Shown piece by piece: positions 14,837 through 25,600 of a DNA stretch of 64,000 bases. How positions within the stretch are numbered: position 1 is the stretch's first letter; the number at the start of each line of letters is the position of its first letter. The translations under genes were made by a program, and so were the position numbers. This DNA is from Agelas oroides (lineage: Eukaryota > Porifera > Demospongiae > Agelasida > Agelasidae). The stretch covers positions 5,131,193 through 5,195,192 of the forward strand of contig OX422197.1 of assembly GCA_949130485.1 (NCBI GenBank), read 5' to 3'. The notes under the pieces are model-generated. The model was not told where the DNA came from. It did no database searches and was given only the letters and a program-made list of their open reading frames with translations.

Positions 14837-16213
14837 GAAAAAACTCTTCATTGAGTTGCAATGCAATATACATACACAACACAATGAGGGGTAGAGATGT
14901 CCAAGGTCATACTGTCTGAGTGTTCTACAAAAAGCACTGCACAATCACTTGGCTCTATCCACAGAGGTCATAAAGCTACATACAGATTGTTACTAATAAT
15001 AGACCATTACAAACGGATTACAATACAACATAATTAGAACACTGAGTTTAAGGTGTTGTCTACTTTTGGTTTCTCATGCACCATATCTTGAAAGACCCAG
15101 TGATGGCCTGTCTCGATGCCGTAACCATGAGATTGACTAGTGTGGCTCTGGAGAGTCCAAGGTTTGTTTTCAGCTTGAGGAAGCCAGTGGGATTGGGTAT
15201 TCCTCGTGACCCCACTTCTATTGTCACCAGGCTTGCTGTGTATCCGGCGTCCTGAATGGTATCCAGTAGTTCCTGGTACCTGTCTTCTTTCCGCTTGATG
15301 GCACCTTCAAACAGAGTGTCAAAGCACACTGTTAGTTCAATGAGGGATGCCTTCTTTGTTGTCTCATCCCAGTAGATGATGTCTGGTCTCAGATCAGTGG
15401 CTACAATGTGGCAGGGGAAGGAATACTCTGAGCTGATGAGATCCACTGTTGATGAGGTTGTGTCTGGGAGGTGTTCTTTGACCACTTCATAGAGAAGGGC
15501 CAGCACTGCATCATGTCTCTCATTGTATCGTCTCAAGTCTCTTGCCACCCTGCAGGAGTTGAGGACGTGGACCAGATTTTGGTGGTCATCCCCACAGAGG
15601 GTGCAGGTGTCATGGTCCTTCTTTTTCCAGAGGTGCAAGTTTGCGTTGTGGGGAATTGTGTCATGAGCAGCATTCAGGGCAAACTTGAACTGCTCGTCTG
15701 GGAGTCCCTGTACTGCTTCTGCCCAGACAGCTGGCATATCAGGTGGAAAGGATCGAACCATGTGGCCTTGTCTTGGGAGACTCTGGAGTTGGGACAGTCG
15801 TGCATGGTCATCTTCTTTTGTCACACTTCTCTTTGCTGCCACTCTCAGTGCCTTCCTAGAGAGAGATGGGTCCTGTTGCATGGTATTACGGACAGTGATT
15901 GCTGGACGGAACTTCTTCCGCTGTACCAGTTCCTCAGACTGAAGACCTTTCTCAGCTATCCTCCTGACACAGGGGTCAGAGGATGTGAGAAGCTGGCACT
16001 GTCGAGAGATTTGGAGCTGCTTGTAGAGGGATGATAGAGATGGCAGACTGAGGCCTCCACTCTCTTTCGGGAGATAGAGGAGGTTGGGGTTTGCTGGTTT
16101 GGCTAGACCGGCCCACTTTTTAAGGTAGCGTGTAGCAGTTGCCTCTAGCTGTCGCTCAATCCATGTGAGAGGAAGCTCATGGATGGTTAGTGGCCAGTTC
16201 AGTCGTGGACAGA

Positions 16214-16215
<2 letters not shown>
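14833..16215 (-). mobile_element. 5'-truncated non-LTR retrotransposon with RLE endonuclease, inserted in (CT)n
   Basis: The element carries the C-terminal ORF part and a 3' UTR of about 227 nt. It starts abruptly inside the RT C-terminal region at the (CT)n at 16216 and ends against the other (CT)n at 14832. Flanking of both ends by the same dinucleotide repeat fits insertion into a microsatellite. Confidence 0.7.
15060..16214 (-). CDS. Retrotransposon polyprotein fragment: RT C-terminus, zinc motif, restriction-like endonuclease
   Basis: An open frame of 384 residues and a TAG stop, without its own start because the 5' end is cut. Early residues read WPLTIHELPLTWIERQLEAT, then RYLKKWAGLAKPANPNLLYL and PKESGGLSLPSL, typical of the region after the RT palm in RLE-type non-LTR elements. 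Near residue 204 is C-x2-C-x8-H-x4-C (CTLCGDDHQNLVHVLNSC). From about 276 is RPDIIYWDETTKKASLIELT, with D and E spaced as in the PD-(D/E)XK endonuclease of R2/R4/NeSL-like elements, then KRKEDRYQELL. These enzymes copy RNA into a nicked chromosomal target. No stop or frameshift is seen in the remaining part, so the insertion is rather young, but the copy is dead because it lacks the RT catalytic core. Antisense ORFs at 15471-16034 are shadows. Confidence 0.82.

Positions 16216-16258
<43 letters not shown>
16216..16258 (+). repeat. (CT)n microsatellite, right flank of retrotransposon
   Basis: 43 nt of CT repeats, followed by TCTTTCTCTCTGTC and (TTTC)n to about 16300. Confidence 0.95.
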
Positions 16259-16264
<6 letters not shown>

Positions 16265-16620
16265 TTTCTCTCTGTCTTTCTTTCTTTCTTTCTTTCTTGT
16301 TACAAAGTAACCGCAGCCCAAGATGCTCATAAGAGGTTAGAGCTGCACGTTTACCTTGGCTCGAACACTTTAGAGTTCAGTACTATACGTAGGTAAACTG
16401 TTTGTTAGTAGGCTTTAGGAAAACAAAGTTCACTGCTACTTAGCTACAAGACCTGAAGTAGAAGGCTTAGAGATCAGGATTTTTTTGGCTGCAAGTTTAC
16501 CCGAAGTAGAATGCCTTAGGGTTCAGAGTTTTGTGGCTTCTTTTAAAAAAGCTTTACCCTCAAGGGAGGAGCCAGACATCAGTTTATCAATCGTGGATAG
16601 TAAGGCACGCCTTCACCTGC

Positions 16621-16715
16621 TTTATACTCGCGCGCCTTACGCGCGTAATATTAGTCCGAAGCACGGTAGCGCGCTCAATACACATAGAATGGTTTTATAC
16701 GTAGGTATATTGAAC
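16621..16715 (+). repeat. Inverted-repeat arm, left copy
   Basis: It contains TATACTCGCGCGCCTTACGC, GTCCGAAGCACGG, AGCGCGCTCAATA and TTTTATACGTAGGTATATTG. The reverse complement is at 19202-19293. Homology stops at both ends of the interval, so this is a dispersed repeat of about 95 bp rather than a long terminus. Confidence 0.7.
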
Positions 16716-17095
16716 GGTATATTATATTATCTGATGAGTTGATATTCATTAATGGCATGGTGCACTTACCTCATGAATGAAAGGCACTGAAGTGCCAAAC
16801 CCTCGGCGCAGCAGTGTATGTGAATGTATTTGTGTGTTAACTAGAATCGATCACTGTTTCGTGAACAATAGTATCATGACGTTTGCTTCCGAGTTGATAC
16901 GGCATGCCTTTTGATATCAATTCATTTGTAACTGTCTGTCCTCGAATCTGTTCTGACAGCTAGGCACTTGGGCCTAACATTCACACAGTGCAGTACATTG
17001 CAGTGGCGTAGGAACCGTAGCGGCCGTAGCGGCTTTGGCCGCTACACTTTTTGGGCCGGAAATTAATATTCATAACCTGCTAAGTTAGCTCAAGG

Positions 17096-17122
17096 TAGCC
17101 TCGTTCTCCGGGAGCGAGGCTA
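17096..17122. mobile_element. MITE-terminus foldback
   Basis: TAGCCTCGTTCTCCGGGAGC followed by GAGGCTA: inverted ends related to the TAGCCTCGTTCCCAGG termini, with no core. Confidence 0.5.
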
Positions 17123-17426
17123 AGGTCAAGCAGCCTCTTCGTTGCATCAGTCTCATAATTATGCAGTTACATGTATACATTTCCGATTATTAAAAGTACA
17201 CTGTAAGGTGATCGAAATCTTGGCAGTGAGATGGCTCGGTACGAAGCTAATGCAGATTTTCAAAGAGACTACAACAGGCGACGAAAGCTAGCCGGGCGGT
17301 CCCTGGGAACGACGACGAAGTCAGTGTAATCTGTTTTCCACATAAATTGAATATTGTACTGGAGGGTTGGTAAGATCTGAGAACGAGGCTAGAATACCGT
17401 TGAAATTGCAGTCTAAAGGTGCACAC

Positions 17427-17450
17427 TTGATTGATTGATTGATTGATTGA
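17427..17450. repeat. (GATT)n microsatellite
   Basis: Six GATT units. Confidence 0.85.
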
Positions 17451-17933
17451 TATGACACCATACAGGCATTGCACGAAAGCAAAAGAAAACATACTATAGG
17501 CCTAGTCCAAACACACAAAAGTCGAGGACAACACATAGAGAGCACAGCAAACACTTGCTAGGACACAAGACACAGTCTCAGTCCAAGATCAACTGTACTC
17601 ATCCATATGACATCAGAGATACTTGACAAAGTCCTCTGGTAGATCTGAATCCTCTTGATACCGTCGCCAATGTGCACTAAGGGGGCTACCCATCCCGCCA
17701 TGACAGCTAGTACAGGCCAAAGTGTGCCCAAGTGCCACGTGTACACACCTAGCAGTATCGAAGTGGTCCAGACCGTAAAGACACCATCACTTAGAAAATT
17801 TGCCGCCGCGCTACGCGCGGCGAAATTATGTTCCATTTATTTTAGCAGCGCTTCGCGCGGCTCAGCATGGCCTCTACACTTCAAATTTGCTTCCTACGCC
17901 TATGCATTGTGGTTATTTTACATCATGCAACCT

Positions 17934-18071
17934 CATGCTTGCTTTGTGCATTCTATCTTGCTCTTTCCTCTGCACAGTTTGTTCAAAGGTTTCAGACTCT
18001 CCCATGCTTGCTTTGTGCATTCTATCTCGCTCTTTCCTCTGCACAGTTTGCTCAAAGGTTTCAGACTCTCT
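17934..18071 (+). repeat. Tandem duplication, two copies of 69 bp
   Basis: Copies start at 17934 and 18003 with CATGCTTGCTTTGTGCATTC and end CAGACTCTC. They differ at three or four positions. A third start (CATGCGCATTGTG) at 18072 diverges at once. Confidence 0.9.
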
Positions 18072-18379
18072 CATGCGCATTGTGTTGTTCCAGCCTATGC
18101 AAAGGTCGTTCACGAGTTTCTGACGCTCTTTCACAGGCCTTGTGCAACTTACCGTTGGCTTTCCTAGCTGATTTCACACTATTTGATTCTACTGCTCTCA
18201 TACGTTTCATAGTTTCTCTCGCAAATTACACTCTGCTTTTCGTTTGGACCGAAAGACATGATCACAGCGTTCACATGTCTTCCGTCTTACAGGTACAGCA
18301 GCTTTACACTGCGGGCATACCTTTGTCGGAGGCATACTTACTGCCAATGTCGAACTCGCAAAGAACGTCTCTCCCAAGC

Positions 18380-18450
18380 ACAAAATGGCCGCTAGCCACG
18401 TGATCCAAATTCATACGCATGCGCGTTTTCCGCGGAGTAAAAAATGGCTG
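18380..18450. promoter_or_regulatory. Possible CpG-rich bidirectional promoter
   Basis: Within 45 bp there are AAAATGGCCGC (YY1-like, 18382-18392), the E-box CACGTG (18397-18402) and ACGCATGCGCG (NRF1-like, 18415-18425). The flanking 200 bp are CpG-rich. A small ORF starts on + at 18444 and another on - at 18861. These factor motifs are known from animal core promoters; that this one is used is inference. Confidence 0.35.
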
Positions 18451-18578
18451 ACTTATCATGTAGCTGCACCAACAGGAAACGCTCTAGCTTCGCAACGAAG
18501 CATTTTCAGAGAAAATCGCTTAAAATTTGCGACCTTCATCCGCCGCTAAGAAGGTTGTTTCGTTTGAGGCACGAATAA
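18444..18578 (+). CDS. Small ORF, 44 codons, possible first exon
   Basis: ATG in the favourable context AAAAATGGC directly downstream of the promoter-like motifs. It encodes a basic Cys/Arg-rich peptide (MADLSCSCTNRKRSSFATKH and on to RLRHE). No homology is recognised. It may be chance or the start of a longer spliced product. Confidence 0.2.
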   Translation: MADLSCSCTNRKRSSFATKHFQRKSLKICDLHPPLRRLFRLRHE

Positions 18579-18600
18579 TCACGTGAAAAGTCAGAGGCCG

Positions 18601-18861
18601 TCAGAGCAGGTCCGGCAGGTCCGGCGGCCGCCGGACCAATGTTCGGCCAACCCACCCGCGCAGAAATGCCGTAAAAGTTTCGCCGGGCGTTTTGTCCAAT
18701 TCTTGCTCCAAGATTACCGTACTAGGGACCTCGGCTTGGCGATAAAATTGAAATATTAGCGCCGTGATAAAATTTGCGAGCGATCGTAACACCGTTACGG
18801 CGACGAAGACAAGAAAGTTCGCAGACAGTAATACCTCGTTCACAAGTGTTAACTGCTGCAA
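18601..18861 (-). CDS. Hypothetical 86-residue ORF with a hydrophobic N-terminal segment
   Basis: It starts MQQLTLVNEVLLSANFLVFV; residues about 10-40 are hydrophobic (possible signal anchor). The rest includes EVPSTVILEQELDKTPGETF and an Arg/Pro-rich tail running into a 20-bp palindrome. The CpG-rich composition differs from the AT-rich surroundings. No family is recognised; it could be a first exon or chance. Confidence 0.25.
   Translation of the reverse strand: MQQLTLVNEVLLSANFLVFVAVTVLRSLANFITALIFQFYRQAEVPSTVILEQELDKTPGETFTAFLRGWVGRTLVRRPPDLPDLL
18618..18637. repeat. Perfect 20-bp GC palindrome
   Basis: GGTCCGGCGGCCGCCGGACC, preceded by another GGTCCGGCA copy at 18609. Confidence 0.9.
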
Positions 18862-19201
18862 CTAAATCGCTTAGGGTTCAGCGACAGCAGCTTCAAAACG
18901 GTGTAAAAAGTAATTTGAGAGCATCGTAATTTGCTGGTGGGGTTAACTGGGGGCGTGTGTATCATGCGCGCGCGCTTCGCGCCGTATTATGGCCGGACCA
19001 TTTCAAATTTGCTTCCTACGGGCCTGTGTTGAGTAACAGACACACACACAGACAGACACACACAGACCAAGTACCGTAACCCTCGCTTCGCATACGCGCA
19101 GAGGGTTAATGAAACTTTGGTTCACCAACAACTCTCCCTTCACCGGCTACACCACCGTCACCCCTCACGGCGACTCCCGAAGCGCTTACGTGACGTCACA
19201 G

Positions 19202-19293
19202 GTTCAATATAACTACGTATAAAATCCTTGCCAAGTTTATTGAGCGCGCTCCCGTGCTTCGGGCTTTATTACGCACGTAACGCGCGCGAGTAT
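19202..19293 (-). repeat. Inverted-repeat arm, right copy
   Basis: Reverse complement of 16621-16715 (GTTCAATATAACTACGTATA, TTGAGCGCGCT, CCGTGCTTCGGGC, GCGCGCGAGTAT). It ends about 20 bp before the satellite array. Confidence 0.7.
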
Positions 19294-19629
19294 CAACATA
19301 GATAATAGAGCGTTACAATCTACCCTGGCTAGAACCGAATCTCCCTCACTCTACCACACTCTACCCTGGCTCGACCCGACTCTACCTCACTCTACCACAC
19401 TCTACCCTAGCTCCACCCCGAATCTACATCACTCTACCACACTCTACCCTGGCTCGACCCAACTCTACCTCACTCTACCACACTCTACCCTTTCTCAACC
19501 CGACTCTACCTCACTCTACCACACTCTATCCCGACTCTACCTCACTCTACCACACTCTACCCTGGCTCGACCAGACTCTACCTCACTCTCCCACACTCTA
19601 CCCTGGCTCGACCCGACACTCTACCACAC

Positions 19630-22600
19630 TCTACCATGACTCTATCTCACTCTGCCACACTCTACCCTGGCTCAACCCGACTCTACCTCACTCTACCACA
19701 CTCTACCCTGCCTCGACGCGACTCTACCTCACTTCACCACACTCTACCCCAACTCTACCTCTACCACACTCTACCCCGACTCTACCTCACTCTACCACAC
19801 TCTACCCTGGCTAGACCCGACTCTACCTCACTCTACCACACTCTACCCTTGCTCAACCCGAATCTACCTCACTCTACCACACTCTACCCTGGCTCGACCC
19901 AACTCTACCTCACTCTACCAAACACTACCCCGACTCTACCTCACTCTACGACACTCTACCCCGACTCCACCTCACTCTACCACACTCTACCCTGGCTAGA
20001 CCTGACTCTACCTCACTCTGCCACACTCTACCCCTACTCTACCTCACTCTTCCACACTCTACCCCGACTCTACCTCACTCTACCACTCTCTACCCTGGCT
20101 CGACCCGACTCTACCTCACTCTACCACACTCTACCCTGGCTCAACCCGACTCTACCTCACTCTACCACACTCTACCCTGGCTCGACCTGACTCTACCTAA
20201 CTTTACCACACTCTACCCTGGTTAGACCCGACTCTACCTCACTCTACCACACTCTACCCTGGCTCGACCCGACTCTACCTCATTTTACCACACTCTACCC
20301 TGGCTCGACCCGACTGTACCTCACTCTACCACACTCTACCCTTTCTCGACCAGACTCTACCTCATTCCGCCACACCCTGCCCCAACTCTACCTCACTCTA
20401 CCACACTCTACCCCGACTGTTCCTCACTCTACCACACTCTACCCTTGCTCAATCCGACTCTACCTCATTCTACCTCACTGTACCCTGTCTAGAACCGACT
20501 CTACCTCACTCTACCACACTCTACCCTGGCTCGACACAACTCTACCTCACTCCTCCACACTCTACCCCGACTCTACCTCACTCTACCCCGATTCTACCTC
20601 ACTCTACCACACTCTACCCCGATTCTACCTCATTCTACCACACTCTACCCTGGCTCGACCCGAGTCTACCTCACTCTACCACACTCTACCCCGACTCTAC
20701 CTCACTCTACCACACTCTACCCCGATTCCACCTCACTCTACCACACTCTACCCTGGCTCGACCCGACTCTACCTCACTCTACCACACTCTACCCCGACTC
20801 TACCTCACTCTACGACACTCTACCCCGACTCCCCCTCACTCTACCACACTCTACCCTGGCTCGACCCCGACTCTACATCACTCTACCACACTCTACCCTG
20901 GCTCAACCCGACTCTACCTCACTCTACCACACTCTACCCTTTCTCAACCCGACTCTACCTCACTCTACCACACTCTATCCCGACTCTACCTCACTCTCCC
21001 ACACTCTACCCTGGCTCGACCAGACTCTACCTCACTCTCCCACACTCTACCCTGCCTCGACCCGACACTCTACCACACTCTACCATGACTCTATCTCACT
21101 CTGCCACACTCTACCCTGGCTCAACCCGACTCTACCTCACTCTACCACACTCTACCCTGCCTCGACGCGACTCTACCTCACTTCACCACACTCTACCCCA
21201 ACTCTACCTCTACCACACTCTACCCCGACTCTACCTCACTCTACCACACTCTACCTGGCTCAACCCGACTCTACCTCACTCTACCACACTCTACCCTGGC
21301 TCGACCTGACTCTACCTAACTTTACCACACTCTACCCTGGTTAGACACGACTCTACCTCACTCTACCACACTCTACCCTGGCTCAACCCGACTCTACCTC
21401 ATTTTACCACACTCTACCCTGGCTCGACCCGACTGTACCTCACTCTACCACACTCTACCCTTTCTCGACCAGACTCTACCTCATTCCGCCACACCCTGCC
21501 CCAACTCTACCTCACTCTACCACACTCTACCCCGACTGTTCCTCACTCTACCACACTCTACCCTTGCTCAATCCGACTCTACCTCATTCTACCTCACTGT
21601 ACCCTGTCTAGAACCGACTCTACCTCACTCTACCACACTCTACCCTGGCTCGACACAACTCTACCTCACTCCTCCACACTCTACCCCGACTCTACTTCAC
21701 TCTACCCCGATTCTACCTCACTCTACCACACTCTACCCCGATTCTACCTCATTCTACCACACTCTACCCTGGCTCGACCCGAGACTACCTCACTCTACCA
21801 CACTCTACCCCGACTCTACCTCGCTCTACCACACTCTACCCCGATTCCACCTCACTCTACCACACTCTACCCTGGCTCGACCCGACTCTACCTCACTCTA
21901 CCACACTCTACCCCGACTCTACCTCACTCTACGACACTCTACCCCGACTCCCCCTCACTCTACCACACTCTACCCTGGCTCGACCCCGACTCTACATCAC
22001 TCTACCACACTCTACCCTGGCTCAACCCGACTCTACCTCACTCTACCACACTCTACCCTTTCTCAACCCGACTCTACCTCACTCTACCACACTCTATCCC
22101 GACTCTACCTCACTCTACCACACTCTACCCTGGCTCGACCAGACTCTACCTCACTCTCCCACACTCTACCCTGCCTCGACCCGACACTCTACCACACTCT
22201 ACCATGACTCTATCTCACTCTGCCACACTCTACCCTGGCTCAACCCGACTCTACCTCACTCTACCACACTCTACCCTGCCTCGACGCGACTCTACCTCAC
22301 TTCACCACACTCTACCCCAACTCTACCTCTACCACACTCTACCCCGACTCTACCTCACTCTACCACACTCTACCCTGCCTTGACGCGACTCTACCTCACT
22401 TCACCACACTCTACCCCAACTCTACCTCTACCACACTCTACACCGACTCTACCTCACTCTACCACACTCTACCCTGGCTAGACCCGACTCTACCTCACTC
22501 TACCACACTCTACCCTTGCTCAACCCGAATCTACCTCACTCTACCACACTCTACCCTGGCTAGACCCGACTCTACCTCACTCTACCACACTCTACCCTTG

Positions 22601-25600
22601 CTCAACCCGAATCTACCTCACTCTACCACACTCTACCCTGGCTCGACCCAACTCTACCTCACTCTACCACACACTACCCCGACTCTACCTCACTCTACGA
22701 CACTCTACCCCGACTCCACCTCACTCTACCACACTCTACCCTGGCTAGACCTGACTCTACCTCACTCTGCCACACTCTACCCCTACTCTACCTCACTCTT
22801 CCACACTCTACCCCGACTCTACCTCACTCTACCACTCTCTACCCTGGCTCGACCCGACTCTACCTCACTCTACCACACTCTACCCTGGCTCAACCCGACT
22901 CTACCTCACTCTACCACACTCTACCCTGGCTCGACCTGACTCTACCTAACTTTACCACACTCTACCCTGGTTAGACCCGACTCTACCTCACTCTACCACA
23001 CTCTACCCTGGCTCGACCCGACTCTACCTCATTTTACCACACTCTACCCTGGCTCGACCCGACTGTACCTCACTCTACCACACTCTACCCTTTCTCGACC
23101 AGGCTCTACCTCATTCGCCACACCCTACCCCAACTCTACCTCACTCTACCACACTCTACCCCGACTGTTCCTCACTCTACCACACTCTACCCTTGCTCAA
23201 TCCGACTCTACCTCATTCTACCTCACTGTACCCTGTCTAGAACCGACTCTACCTCACTCTACCACACTCTACCCCGATTCTACCTCATTCTACCACACTC
23301 TACCCTGGCTCGACCCGAGTCTACCTCACTCTACCACACTCTACCCCGACTCTACCTCACTCTACCACACTCTACCCCGATTCCACCTCACTCTACCACA
23401 CTCTACCCTGGCTCAACCCGACTCTACCTCACTCTACCACACTCTACCCCGACTCTACCTCACTCTACGACACTCTACCCCGACTCCCCCTCACTCTACC
23501 ACACTCTACCCTGGCTCGACCCCGACTCTACATCACTCTACCACACTCTACTTTGGCTCAACCCGACTCTACCTCACTCTACCACACTCTACCCTTTCTC
23601 GATCCGACTCTACCTCACTCTACCACACTCTACCCCGACTTTACCTCACTGTACCAACATTTATCCTGACTCTACCTGACTCTACCACACTCTACCCTAG
23701 CTCGACCCGACTCTACCTCACACTTCCACACTCTACCCCGACTCTACCTCACTCTACCACACTCTACCCCGACTCTACCTCACTCTACCACACTCTACCC
23801 TGGCTCAACCCCGACTCTACGTCACTCTACCACATTCTACCCTGACTAGACCCTACTCTACCTCACTCTACCACACTCTACCCTTTCTCGACCCGACTCT
23901 ACCGCACTCTACCACACTCTACCCAGACTCTACCTCCCTCTACAACACTCTACCCCGACTCTCCCTCACTCTTCCACACTCTACCCTGGCTAGACCTGAC
24001 TCTACCTCACTCTACCACACTCTACCCCTACTCTACCTCACTCTTCCACACACTACCCCGACTCTACCTCACTCTACCAAACTCTACCCTGGCTCGACCC
24101 GACTCTACCTCACTCTACCACACTCTACCCTGGCTCAACCTGAATCTACCTCACTCTACCACACTCTACCCTGGCTAGACCTGACTCTACATCACTCTAC
24201 CACACTCTACCCTGGCTCGACCCGACTCTACCTCATTCTACCACACTCTACCTTGGCTCGACCCGACTATACCTCACTCTACCACACTCTACCCTTTCTC
24301 GACCAGACTCTACCTCACTCTACCTCACTCTACCCTGTCTAGACCCGACTCTACCTCACTCTACCATACTCTACCCCGGCTCTACCTCACTCTACGACAC
24401 TCTACCCCGACTCTACCTCACTCTACCACACTCTACCCTGGGTCGACCCGACTCTACCTCACTCTACCACACTCTACCCCAACTCTACCTCACTCTACGA
24501 CACTCTACACTGACTCTACCTCACTCTACCACACTCTACCCTGGTTAGACCCGACTCTACCTCACTCTACCACACTCTACCCTGGCTCAACCCGACTCTA
24601 CCTCACTCTACCACACTCTACCCTGGCTCGACCTGACTCTACCTAACTTTACCACACTCTACCCTGGTTAGACCCGACTCTACCTCACTCTGCCACACTC
24701 TACCCTGGCTCGACCCTACTCTACCTCATTTTACCACACTCTACCCTGGCTCGACACGACTGTACCTCACTCTACCACACTGTACCCTTTCTCGACCAGA
24801 CTCTACCTCATTCCGCCACACCCTACCCCAACTCTACCTCACTCTACCACACTCTACCCCGACTGTTCCTCACTCTACCACACTCTACCCTGGCTCAATC
24901 CGACTCTACCTCATTCTACCTCACTGTACCCTGTCTAGAACCGACTCTACCTCACTCTACCACACTCTACCCTGGCTCGACACGACTCTTCCTCACTCCT
25001 CCGCACTCTACCCCGACTCTACCTCACTCTACCACACTCTACCTCGATTCTACCTCACTCTACCACACTCTACCCCGATTCTACCTCATTCTACCACACT
25101 CTACCCTGGCTCGACCCGAGTCTACCTCACTCTACCACACTCTACCCTGGCTCGACCTGACTCTACCTAACTTTACCACACTCTACCCTGGTTAGACCCG
25201 ACTCTACCTCACTCTACCACACTCTACCCTGGCTCGACCCGACTCTACCTCATTTTACCACACTCTACCCTGGCTCGACCCGACTGTACCTCACTCTACC
25301 ACACTCTACCCTTTCTCGACCCAACTCTACCTCACTCTACCACACTCTACCCTTTCTCAACCCGACTCTACCTCACTCTACCACACTCTATCCCGACTCT
25401 ACCTCACTCTACCACACTCTACCCTGGCTCGACCAGACTCTACCTCACTCTCCCACACTCTACCCTGGCTCGACCCGACACTCTACCACACTCTACCATG
25501 ACTCTATCTCACTCTGCCACACTCTACCCTGGCTCAACCCGACTCTACCTCACTCTACCACACTCTACCCTGCCTCGACGCGACTCTACCTCACTTCACC

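Larger units (their letters stand above)
16260..17930. other. Intergenic region with dispersed GC-rich repeats
   Basis: No gene recognised. It contains one arm of an inverted repeat (16621-16715), a GGCCGTAGCGGC hairpin motif at about 17020-17045, a MITE-terminus palindrome at 17096-17122, a (GATT)n run at about 17427-17450, and GCGCTACGCGCGG / GCGCTTCGCGCGG words at 17814-17860 that recur near 18966. Confidence 0.6.

Noticed and set aside
14471..14854. 127-codon ORF ending in Ser-Leu repeats
   Set aside because: Its second half is the (CT)n microsatellite and the first half lies in the foldback flank.
15471..16034. 187-codon ORF on the plus strand
   Set aside because: Antisense shadow of the retrotransposon ORF, which has clear zinc and RLE motifs on the minus strand.
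17655..18403. Overlapping ORFs of 107-178 codons
   Set aside because: They run over the 69-bp duplication and GC-rich repeats; no domain, no consistent codon use.
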